A stretch of 64,000 nt of DNA. It comes from Austropuccinia psidii (lineage: Eukaryota > Basidiomycota > Pucciniomycetes > Pucciniales > Sphaerophragmiaceae). The position numbers and the translations under genes were made by a program. Below are positions 1 through 10,247 of the stretch, one piece after another. The stretch's first letter is position 1. Each line of letters begins with the position of its first letter. The DNA lies in contig JALGQZ010000009.1 in NCBI GenBank assembly GCA_023105745.1, positions 41,845,359 through 41,909,358 of the forward strand, in the 5' to 3' direction. The notes under the pieces were generated by a model that was given only the letters and a program-made list of their open reading frames with translations, did not search any database and was not told the DNA's origin.

Positions 1-636
1 AACAATCAAATCAAAAGGTAAAATCTTTTATTCCTTATATATAAATCTCTTATATTATCAAAGACCAACTTCATCTGTCTTATAATCATCATTTTTGACA
101 TTATTATTTCAATTGTATTCTTGTTTTTTAAATCTCTTGAAAATTTCATTACCACGTAAAATCAAGTAAATTTGTAATTTTCTTTCATTTTTATTTGTAA
201 ATACAATTTAAATAAGTTGTATTTACATTATTAGACGTAAATTATTCCAAAATAATTATATTCAGCGTCAAAAGTAGGTTAATTTCTATTATTACTATTA
301 ATAATTCTTTAGTCAATATAAATAGTATTTATATTAATAAATAACTTTAATATTAGTAATATTTTAGTTATTAATTGTTTTTTATTAATAAAAAACGATA
401 TTTTACGCCTTTATTATTTGTTTGTAGCAATAATAAAGAGCTTTTATATATATTAATTATCAAATATTAATATGTTTATTTATTATATTATTTTTTCATA
501 ATGTAAACTATATCATTATATTTACTTAATAATATAATTATTTTTTATCTTATTTATTCTTTTTATAAGGATGCTCACAGTACAATAAGCTTAAAGTTAG
601 ACATTTTTACCTATTGTTTCATAGTCAAACCTTACA
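1..636 (+). repeat. LTR-A fragment, cut by the window edge
   Basis: This is the reverse complement of the low-coordinate portion of the LTR-A copies at 23819, 32172 and 40404. Shared landmarks are the AAGGTAAAA segment near position 15, the fragment around 190-230 that gives AAATACAATTT and AAGTTGTATTTAC, and the terminus CATAGTCAAACCTTACA at 620-636, which ends in CA as an LTR should. In the canonical direction (TGTGAGCC to CTTACA) this copy lies on the plus strand, opposite to the other three LTR-A copies. About one third of the LTR is present; the rest lies before the window. No primer binding site (TGG) follows position 636, so it is a solo or truncated LTR and not the 5' end of an element that continues here. 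Confidence 0.75.
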
Positions 637-929
637 TTTCTAGTAAGGTTAATGAAGCCATATAAATCTAGTGATGCTGAAACATTTCCTTTGAGAAAAA
701 AAGTTCCCTAGCACATACCTCCTGTTTAATCATCTGGTACTAAGAAAATTATCAAAGTTCTCAAAGAAAGAAAGTAAGGGAATACCTTGTCAGGTACAGT
801 GACCCAACTTGTGAAGATAAATGGTTGGCAGAAAAAGACATAACTGAAGCTACCAAACTTCTCATAAGGTTCACACACACTAGAAATAACAATATTTCAA
901 AGTAATATTATTTTTTTTAGGGGAGGGAA
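637..929 (+). pseudogene. Chromovirus pol 3' end (chromodomain remnant) and polypurine tract
   Basis: Translation around 790-885 gives the peptides EYLVRYSDPTCEDKWLAEKD and ITEATKLLIRF, a close match to the integrase-tail chromodomain of the element at 34004-34321 (EYLVRYRNPAQEDEWLIEKD). Upstream the frame is broken by stops and at least one frameshift, so it is dead. It is followed by AGGGGAGGGAA at 919-929, a purine run placed exactly where a polypurine tract should sit, directly before the TGTGAGCC start of LTR-B at 930. This is therefore the 3' internal end of an old LTR-B element. The rest of that element is missing; the LTR-A fragment to its left probably inserted into it or replaced it. 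Confidence 0.75.
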
Positions 930-1768
930 TGTGAGCCTTAGAAGTTTTTTCATATACCCAAAAGACCACAAATAACAAATCAAGTTATAATTATAAATAA
1001 AGTAAATTCCTTTATAGTATAAAAAAAAGATAAAATTAAAATATAAATAAGAAATTTGTATTAAAAATCAAAATTTTAATTATAATTTAAAATTAAAATT
1101 ACATTGAAAATTAAAATTGTGAAAACACATCTTTACTTGAAAAAATTAAGTAAAAAGAGATTTTTGACAAAAATATTAATATTGAAATATTTGTGGAAAA
1201 AAGTTAAATGAAAATTAGTATTACTTTTTATCCAATAAATAAACTATGAAAATTATTTCACCATTAAATATCTCATAAAAAATAAGGTGGGGTCACTTCT
1301 GGGTGAAATTTCTGTAACTCAACCCTAAATAAGCGTAAATTAAGTTTTTAGTATTTTCTGTACAAAAGTTGAAAATACTGAAAACTTCAGTCCAATTCAC
1401 ATCACATGTGGTGTTAACCATCAATTTTTGTGTTAAAATTGAGTTGTTGTGTGTAGTCTAGAAGTGATGAGAAATCAAAGTATTTTCAATTGAAATGTCA
1501 AAATGTGTGCATGTATTACATAAGTGGACTTTAATTTACACATGGGGTATCAATTATTACATGTTTTTACTGTCAAAAATTGATTGAATTACATATGTAA
1601 ATTACAAACATAATACATGATGAGGAACTAAAGAAAAAATAAATTGGAAAGATTAATTCTGGGGGGGGAAAGGAATCTTGGCTCTAAGGGAGAGCCAGAC
1701 CCCCAAATTCCTTGCTTGCAGGAATGAGATGTCAAAATACATGCAAACTCTCATCACCTTTGGCCTGG

Positions 1769-1797
1769 AATTGAGTCACAGGGTCTGTGACTCAATT
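1769..1797. promoter_or_regulatory. 13-bp perfect inverted repeat with two Gcn4/AP-1-type sites
   Basis: AATTGAGTCACAG, a 3-base GGT spacer, then CTGTGACTCAATT: a perfect 13+13 dyad. The arms contain TGAGTCA and TGACTCA, the two strand forms of the bZIP (Gcn4/AP-1) core. The same dyad is intact at 53365-53393, has one arm mismatch at 50904-50932, and survives as TCACAG/CTGTGA at 58241-58255. It lies about 300 bp upstream of the TATA box of the LTR, where an upstream activating sequence would be expected. The function is inferred. Confidence 0.5.
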
Positions 1798-2094
1798 GAT
1801 GAGGAGGCTTTGATACCCACCAGGGCAGTTTTAACTGTTACCAAGAGGGTAAAACTACCCTCAAGTTAAAAAGAAATTAGTAAAAACTTTGATAACTGGC
1901 TTTGATGTCTCTTACACACATTCTTACGTGTTCTGGTGGCTTGAGACAAGGTATTACTATAGCAATGGCTGAAACCAGCCCTTTTTTGGTCTAAACCAGG
2001 GTTTATCAATTCCATAATTAGCTTTTCTGCTTTCAGAGTGTTTTCCATAACTTAAAAGAGTAAATTTTACTTTTGGAGTAAAAAAATTGGTGGC

Positions 2095-2102
2095 TATAAA
2101 AG
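2095..2102 (+). promoter_or_regulatory. TATA box of LTR-B copy 1
   Basis: TATAAAAG preceded by GGTGGC and followed by AATTTCTTCTT. The same box and flanks occur at 53723-53730 (GATGGCTATAAAAGCATTTC). The diverged copies keep the TTTCTTC flank. Transcription would start some 30 bases downstream if it were functional. Confidence 0.5.
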
Positions 2103-2683
2103 AATTTCTTCTTTTCCCAACTTTTCTCTTCATATTAGGATTTTTTCCTTTTATAATTAGTTTAAACACTGTTAAACCAATCAATAAAAGATTGAAACCA
2201 CCCTTTTTCAAATAATTTTGAACCTTATAGCCACGTGAAAAATCATTATAATCATTTTTTGTAACTTTTATAATTATTTTTACCCTTTAACCACCCCATA
2301 AGTGAGTTAAACCAGCTTTCATCACTGTTAATTTTTCAATTTGTTTTAAAATTCACTTTGGTCACTTTTGGGCCTGTTTTCTCTTTAATAATCTTTCTAA
2401 AGACTTTTTTATTACCTTACTTCAATGGAGTTTTTTGCTCAATTAATTGAAATTGAAATTGCCCTTGAGGAAATTTCTTTTGTAGCCTTAAATATCTCGC
2501 GTAGAGTATTTTTGGATAAATTTTTATTTTTTTATACTTATAAATATAAAAACAATAAATTTGGAATTTTTTCTCTTAAAAATATTAAATCTTAAAATTT
2601 TTAATCATATTTTACCTTATACAAATTTTGAGGACAGGAAAAGTACTTGATTTTTAATCAAAGTTTCATATCCACACCTTACA

Positions 2684-5177
2684 AACATGCTGCACCAATT
2701 TTCAGTTTTGGTATTGAGGGAGGCATTATGAATGGTTTGAATTTTTTTCAAGACATGAGCCTTTGTGTGAGTTTTCAAATGATGGTTTGTATATGCAGAA
2801 CAAACTTTCACATGAATTTAAAGGTTTCACAATAGCTAGAGGTTTTCCAGATTTGGAAATACAAGACCCATTTTTAGCTAAAGAGCTAAATGAGACTTGT
2901 GTTTAAAAACACCATAAATATTTAAATCCAACTTTTTAGAAATGCTGGTGGATATTCTCTTAACACTTCAATTTCTCATAAAATTACTAATCAGAGGCCC
3001 AAGAAATTTCCTGTACAGTTTCTGTTGCATCCGAAGGACCAGAACACATCTTGAGAGTCTGTAGAAGAAAATTTTGATCTTGCATGGGTTGAAGATTACA
3101 AATTATTTTCTCAAAGCCACATTTCATCAAAATTAAAGACTTTATTGAGACTGAAGGACCAAAGGTTCACTACAGGAGTGGAATCTTTTACTCTGTAGCC
3201 ATTTGAAAAGGTGAATAAGTTTTCACTACCTTGCAGTAAGATAAAAAGAGGTCTCCTCCTCAGTAAAAAGAAGCTGTCCTTATTTTTATTGAGAAATATA
3301 TATAGTAAATCTGTAACCAACAGGATTACACTTTAAATTAACCAGATATAATTATCTTCTTAATTATTTTAGTAATTATCTTAATAATCTAATTGATAAT
3401 TATTCCAACCTGGGTTCTCAGTAAATTCATCACCACAATATTATTATGGCAGAGTCCTTTTAAGCCTTTTTTAAATACTAATACTGTGTTACACTCCTAG
3501 CTATAGCTTTTTTATTACTTTAGCATAAAGTAGTCCTGACAGAACATATATGGATAATCAATCAAGGGATAGGTTGAAGTGTTGCAGCACATTACCTGAA
3601 TGAATTACACAGATTGATCTGATTTTAATATTTTAGCTAAAAATCTATCTCAAATGATGAATAAAGAAAGAATATCAAAAATAAAAAATTAATTAAAAAT
3701 TAATTCAATTACTGAATCACCTTATTAAATTGAAATTTAAAATGACCAAACAGGTCCATTTAGCTGCATTCACCTGAGCCTATCCCACAATTTTAAATCT
3801 TAAAGCCATAATAATTGAAATTGAAAACAGGATAAATATGTAATATTTACAGAAAACTTTCTATAATATACAATACATAATCTGGAATACCACTTTAACC
3901 TACCAAAATAAAAACCAAATCTGGACTAGAGAAATTTACTTTAGGCTAACCAATAATCATCAAGGTTTGGTTTCACCATAATTACCTATGGTATAAGAAT
4001 AAGTTTTAATGAGAAAAATAAAAGAAACACTCAAAAAATATCTATAAATTAAGATTGTGAAATATAATAGATTATGGGTGAAGTAACTAATAATATAAGA
4101 CATATTTTCAAAATCCCACACTAGGAAATATCACTCAAGTATATGAGATATTAAAGAAAAATTTTGGGGATACTTATAACTTGAATCTTTCAGTAAATAA
4201 AACAATATTTATATATAAATACTCACAATTCACTAACATATGACCCATTAAATTTTAAATACTGGGCGGAAGGATTTCTTCTGGTATCAGTTCCACTGGT
4301 CTAGGGAAAATAATAATGGATAAGTTTATCTCCCAAAGAGAAAAAAACTTCAATAATCTATCAATAAAGAGACTCTCTTTACCCAATAAACCTCTGGATA
4401 TAAATTTAAATATCAATCCATCCATATTAGGGGACTTGCTCTAGTTTTATAGTGGTCTATTATTGCCTATTAGAAAGTAATTATTACAAGTATTATTTTG
4501 GAATACTTATATCCTAGCAAAGAACTAGTTACTAAGACTTTAATACAGTCTTACTAGATTTATCATGTAATTTACCTGTCACAGCCACTATCAGGGGTAA
4601 GGGTTTCAACCTTGAATCCACTCAAACTCATGAAACCAGCAAATCCAGTATGTATATCAGAATTAAGCTTCAAAAAATCTTCTTTCTGAAACATGCATAC
4701 AGCTTGGTTCATCAATACAGCCTGTCAATACTTGTACAGGCTGGATATTCCAAATACAGTTTGGATTCACAATACTGAAACTGTATGATCACCCAACTCC
4801 ACCACACCCCTTTTACAGACCCTGTACATCCATACAGGGGCTGTATTACCCAAATCAATTCAATATTCCTCTCAAGAAAATTCACTCTTTGGTTCAGGGC
4901 TGGTGGATTTTCACATATAACAGGCCCTCTTCCTTCCTCTGGGGACTTTTCCCCAGTTAATTAATATAGTTGATTAATTTTTTAATGAATATTCCTACTC
5001 TTATGTTTTTGGGTATTATATTTAGTGGTATTAAGTTATTCTTTGCATATTTTCCTCACCTTTTCAGTAGAGTTGTGGTGGCCATTTCCTTATTAACCCT
5101 TCTCTTTCTTTCTGATAGGCTTAAACAGTGAACTTGGACTTGTTTGTGGTTGGCTCTTTTATTCTTTGCTTCTGCTT
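2684..5177. other. AT-rich stretch, no gene seen
   Basis: No long open frame or RNA gene can be supported. Just after the LTR, GCACCAATT and then ATGAATGGT resemble the sequence after the LTR-B copy at 54347, so a short piece of element leader could be present. Around 4700-4860 there is a cluster of CTGTAT/ATACAG words and small dyads, for example CCTGT...ACAGG at about 4721-4740, resembling in vocabulary the block at 28.3-29.4 kb. Confidence 0.5.
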
Positions 5178-5185
5178 TTCTTATA

Positions 5186-5275
5186 GGGTGTTGGTAAACA
5201 CACGTAAGCTTTTAGTAAAAACACGTAAGCCCTTACGTGTTTTTACCAAATTATGGCCAAAACACGTAAGTAACC
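5186..5275 (+). repeat. Left terminal inverted repeat with internal palindrome
   Basis: Contains four ACACGTAAG units, in both orientations. Positions 5215-5246 form a perfect 15+15 hairpin, GTAAAAACACGTAAG, spacer CC, then CTTACGTGTTTTTAC, so the terminus can fold on itself as well as pair with the right end. Confidence 0.8.
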
Positions 5276-5700
5276 TAATTTTTTTATAAAAATTCCTCAG
5301 GCTCATTTTTGAGAATTTTTAACATTTTTTTTTGCCAGATTTTTTCCGACATGGGATGTGAAGGTCCCCAAATTTTTTCAAATTTTTTTTTTTTGCCCAA
5401 TTTTTCTATTTTGGGCAATTTGGTAAAATGGCCCATTTTTCCAAAAAAATTCATTAAAAATGTTCCCACTTATGAATTTCAATAATTTTTTTTTTAAAAT
5501 GAAGGTGAGAATGTTGAGAATAATAAACCAGAAGCCCAACATTTTGGTATTTTTTTTGCAAGAACATTTGTAGGCCCAAAAAGTCCATGTTTTTTTACGT
5601 TTTTTTGTTCATGTTTGTAATTAAATTGAAAATGCCATTTATGACATAAATTGAATTTAAAATTTAATTCATGATGAGTGGAAGTTAAAATTTGATTTTT

Positions 5701-6738
5701 GGCATTAAAATTGTCATTTATCACATAAAAAGTGCCATAAATGGCATCACTAATGACATAATAATGCCATAAATGGCATCAAGAATGACATACAGATGCC
5801 ATTTATGGCCAGAAAATTGGCATAAATGGCATTACAGCAATGCCATAAATTGAATTTAATGGCCTTGACAATGCCATTTATGCATTTAAAAATGCGATAA
5901 ATGGCCTTAAAAATGGCATGAATGGCCTTAACATTGGCCTTAAAAATGGAATTAATGGCCTTAACTATAACATAAATGGCATCAAAAATGCCATTTATGG
6001 AATCAAAAATTCCATTTGTGGCATTACATCAATGGAATTAACAATGCCATTTATGGTGTTACATAAATGGCATTATTCCATTTATTGCATTGATAATGCC
6101 ATTCATGGTATTGGTAATGCCATTAATGGCATTATTAATGCCATTTATGGCATTAATGGCATCAGAAATGTTGCATTTTTGATGCCACAAATGGCATTGT
6201 TGATGCCATAAATGGCATTAATGGCATCAATAATATTTCATTGATAATGCCATTAATGGCACTGTTAATGCCATTTATGGCATTGTTAATGCCATTTATG
6301 CAATGCCATTTATGGCATTGATAATGCCATTTATGCAATGCCATTTATGGCATTGTTAATATGGCATTAACAATGCCATTTATGGCATTGCATAAATGGC
6401 ATTAACAATGCCATAAATGGCATTGCATAAATGGCATTAACAATGCCATAAATGGCATTGCATAAATGGCATTAACAATGCCATTTATGGCATTGTTAAT
6501 GCCATTTATGTTTATGGCATTGTTAATGCCATTTATGGCATTGTTAATGCCATTTATGGCATTGTTAATGCCATTTACAATGTTGATTCCATAAATGGCA
6601 TTAATGGCATCAGAAATATTTCATTGATAATTCCATTAATGGCACTGTTAATGCCATAAATGGAATTTTTAATGCCACAAATGGTTTTTCAATGCCACAA
6701 ATGGCATTAATGGCATCATAAATGCCATAAATAGCCAT
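5701..6738. repeat. Array of self-complementary ATGCCATTTATGGCAT repeats
   Basis: About 1 kb built from the words AATGCCAT, ATTTATGG, ATGGCATT and GTTAATGCC. Neighbouring words are inverted copies: AATGCCAT-TT-ATGGCATT and ATGGCATT-GTT-AATGCCAT. The array therefore reads almost the same on both strands and can fold as many nested hairpins. Order is most regular between about 6240 and 6580 and decays towards both ends, where variants such as ATGGCATCA and ATGGCCTTA occur. No coding role is supported. Confidence 0.85.
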
Positions 6739-6756
6739 ATTTCATTTAAAAACCAT

Positions 6757-6824
6757 CCCTTACGCGTTTTTACCATAAAATTACGTGTTTTTACCAATTT
6801 GCTTACGTGTTTTTACCAATACCC
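6757..6824 (-). repeat. Right terminal inverted repeat
   Basis: Three copies of TTACGTGTTTTTACCA-like units (one altered to TTACGCGTTTTTACCA), ending CCAATACCC, the inverted form of the left end. It is followed directly by the TTCTTATA target duplication. Confidence 0.8.
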
Positions 6825-6832
6825 TTCTTATA

Positions 6833-9800
6833 TTTATCTTATTTACACTCTTAAGTGTACTCACTCATATTACAATTGTCAAGCCTTCAATAAGTGAGTG
6901 CCAGGCTCTCTTTACTTCCAAGAGCCCCCTGTGACATTACACCATATATCACCTTGAAGCCAATTTTCTCTCAGTTTGTTATATTTATATTGTTATTTAA
7001 CTAACTTGATCAAGAAATGAAATTCTTTCAAAGTACTTTGTGAAAATTTATGTTATTCTCTTTAAATATAAATTTTTTTACAAGACATTGATTATGAAAA
7101 ACAACTAAATAAATATAATTTCTATTTACCTTGAAGTCTATTTTATCACTGTGAAATTACCATAGTTTTTCTCAATAATTATTATTTTAGAGGCTTCAAA
7201 AAGACTTTCAAATTATTTTCATTCATTCTCAAGGTTGAATACTAATCCATATATCTCTATGGACCCCAAGAAGGTTCTATATACATTATAAAAGGAGACA
7301 AAATATACCCTCTATGCCTTGGTTAAAAAAACTATTAGGAAATGAAAATTAGTTACCTGTGATATTTTCCTCAAGATTATTTCCAATTAAGCTTTACAAA
7401 AGGTTTGCTTTCCTCACACCTATTATGATTAATGTGAGAGAATAGATTTAATTTTTACCTTATATGATCTGTAAGTTAAGCTTAAGAAAGGTGTGAAATG
7501 AAATTGGGAAGTTATCAACTGTTTTGATTTCATTTAAAAGAGCTCTTTTATTATTTTAAATTATTTTTTGGCTATTTTCAAAAGTTGTTTACAGTTTTTC
7601 AGCTTTAGCTTGGCTTGTTTTAAAAAATTAATTCACACAACTCAGATGATTATACCATGTGAGATCTCAGAGAATAAATGGCATCAGTCAAAAAAATGAT
7701 AAACGCACTTCTTGGATAATTTTATAGAAGCCAGCCAATATTCAATAAAAATCTAGACTATCAAAATTCACATTTCAAGTAATTTAGTCTACATGTCCAT
7801 TTTATTTTTCTACCAGAAATGTGTGACTTGAAAACAGGCTAAACTAACTTTTCACGCCATAAGTGAATAGTTCTATGATAAATTTATTATAATTTATAGT
7901 TTTGAAGATATGAGTAATTTGAATAACTATAGCTGATAGATCATTTTTATAATCTTTGAAAGAAAATCACCTACTATAGTTGAGGGAAATTTAATAATTG
8001 ATAAAAAGAATGGTGACTTTTATTAAAGGGTAAATTTTTGTAATTTTTAATTAGTAAATAATATAGAGGTAATAAAATTAAACTCACATTATAAGTGTAT
8101 TAATAATTATTATCTTAGTAAATATCAATCTAAGGATATTATTTTCCACTTTATTATTCATCAATCAAGGATGAAAAATGAAAAATAAAATAAAATGATC
8201 TATTATTTATCTCTTTGAAATGGTTAAACACTTTAGTGGAGCTCAATTAAAAATTCCTGAAGGTTGGCTATGATGATATTCAATTTTAAAATAAAGAAAA
8301 TCAGGTCATGAATGACAAGGAAAAATTAAACTCAAGATTTGAAAGAGGAAAAAATTCTCTCTACTTTCCCATGATTCATTTTTATATCTTGAAATATATC
8401 ACAGTTTTTGGTCATTACCTATTTTTCCTTCTTTCAAAATAGCTTATTTTTTACTTAAATACTTTCATACCATACATCATAGTAAGCTTTTTATTTTCTC
8501 CTACTAATCTACCATAGGTCATTGAGGTATTCAATGATGATTTTCACAAGTTAATAATTAAAAGATGTAAGTATTAGACCTGCAATAAAGCTATACATGC
8601 TATTGTGTCATATTCTTGGATTAAATTGGGAAGTTAATTTGACCAAAACAAAATTTAATGAAAAATTAATCTGAATATATTCTAAATTTTGCAAAGCTTA
8701 TGTTTATGTTTTTGATAAATCTATAAGTTTATTTATCAATTTTTAACTAAAAAAGTATTTTATTTTAATCTCAATTATGTTCAAGTTTCTTTTGATATTG
8801 TAAATGATATTTTGAAATAAATTCTTCCTTTAATAAAATTAAAGATTTTATTTGATAAATTTTCAAATTTAATGAAACTTAATAATTCATGACTTTCTTG
8901 AAAGAAAAACAGATTTCAAAAATCAAGATTTATATTTGATGTCAATTTTTTTTCAAAAAAGTCACATAAGCCTTTTTTTTCTTAAAAAAGCTATTAATAT
9001 AAATTTAAATTTAAACCCAAAATTTTGAAAAAAAATTCTTTCAATATGTGGGTTTTTTATTAGGAGCAAGGTTCATATGTTGGAAGTATATAATAGAAGG
9101 TACTTTATATATACCCATGATTTTCTTTCAAGTAAGTCAGTTTTACGACCTTTTATGGATATGAGTCTACTCCTATAAACCTCTCTGGTGAATTCAGAAA
9201 TATTTGGATGAATAAGTTAAGATATTATTCAAACTAGAGGATTTAAACCATAATATTCAAAAAAACATTCTATTTCTTACTATATTAATTAATATGAATT
9301 TTAATGTCAATTTTAACTTATAAAAAGGTAAAACAAAGTAAAATCTATTGGTGAAATCATGAAATGAAGATTCATGCAGGAAAATTTAAGTAATAGTTTT
9401 CTCCTCAAAATAAATAGTTAAAAAATATCATGGAAATATAACTTCCTCTTTTATTAAAAAAAGCTAGGAAATGAATTTTTAGGTCTTTTTAAAGAAAAAA
9501 AATGTACTGTGTCTTTAAAAACTAAATAAAATATTATTGAAATGCTCTGAATTCTTCATTAATTTCACGTGAAGTATTTTTTGGTATGGCATTTATAAAT
9601 AATCAAAGTCTTGCTTTAAAGTGACATATATCATGACACGGTATATACAAAAAGTCTTTGTATATTTGGAATTTTTTTGGAAAGGAATAAAAAAATCCCT
9701 TCAAATCTTATTCCTAGGCCCAAAATGTGAAAAATGAAGAAACCCTCAACAGACTTTTACATAGTATGCATTCATTGAACTTGAGCCCCAATAATTAGGC

Positions 9801-10247
9801 AGTTGGTCCAATGTTGAATTGATATAACTTTCTCCCCTGTGGTCGAGTTCCTTAAAGAAATTTAATAAATTCTGGCCCAGCCATATGATTAAGCTGGGTG
9901 ATATTGATTCAATAATCTGATTTAGCCTTTGGTTTTGCTGAATAGCTGGCCAATGAGTCGATGTGATTGAAGTCTAGTCTGTGTCGAGCTGCTGAGCATG
10001 TAGCCTTAAAAGCAATCCAAACTAGTAGAGCCACCATCCAAGATTGAGCTTTTTAAACAATTTATGGAGCTTTGGTCTTCCAAGAGCCTCTTGAGAGTAT
10101 AGAAAGCCTTCAAATTGAGTTGATTTTATTCTAGATATTTCCTACTTTGGCCATGGTGATTCTATAAGTTAATTGAACTCGAGTATCTTCAAGCTGCAGC
10201 GTTTTTTCTTTGGATGAGAGCGCTCTTGAGACCCTATAGATCACAAG
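6833..10247. other. Intergenic, upstream of UAP1; no gene seen
   Basis: From 6833 to about 9700 the DNA is very AT-rich, with no supportable gene or recognised repeat. From about 9720 composition becomes less AT-rich, as is usual next to genes. The last 500 bases should hold the UAP1 promoter and 5' untranslated region, but I see no clear TATA box or other named element. Confidence 0.5.

Larger units (their letters stand above)
930..2683 (+). repeat. LTR-B copy 1 (3' LTR of a truncated chromovirus)
   Basis: A 1754-bp LTR that starts TGTGAGCCTTAG and ends CACACCTTACA. It aligns along its length with the copy at 52522-54347, with shared landmarks in the same order: ACCCAAAAGACCACAAA, the GGGGTCAC block, a poly-G run near 1661, the GAGCCAGACCCCCAAA block, the palindrome at 1769, the TATAAAAG box at 2095 and TTTTGAGGACAGGAAAAG near the end. 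The preceding polypurine tract marks it as the 3' LTR. The flanking 5-mers (GGGAA and AACAT) do not match, as expected for one LTR of a full element. Short open frames inside it, such as the one at 1678-1869, recur in the other copy but read as LTR sequence, not as genes. Confidence 0.85.
5186..6824. mobile_element. Foldback/MITE-like element with 8-bp target duplication
   Basis: The element starts GGGTGTTGGTAAA and ends TTTACCAATACCC, which are inverted copies of each other. It is flanked by the identical 8-mer TTCTTATA at 5178-5185 and 6825-6832. Each terminus carries several copies of a unit close to TTGGTAAAAACACGTAAGC. The core (5701-6738) is a dense array of short palindromic repeats. 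No transposase-like frame is present; the open frame at 5918-6211 is only the repeat read as NGI/NAI-rich peptide. An 8-bp duplication is typical of hAT-like and Merlin-like DNA transposons. The family is not established, and the element must depend on an enzyme encoded elsewhere. Confidence 0.8.

Noticed and set aside
1678..1869. 63-residue open frame similar to one at 53241-53465
   Set aside because: The similarity reflects homologous LTR-B sequence, including the palindrome. The frame sits upstream of the LTR TATA box and has no domain, and related LTRs at 50.1 and 57.4 kb do not keep it.
5918..6211. 97-residue open frame inside the palindromic array (NGI, NAI and MPL repeats)
   Set aside because: It is the repeat array read in one frame; the same array gives an open frame on the other strand. 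No start context or conserved composition beyond the repeat.
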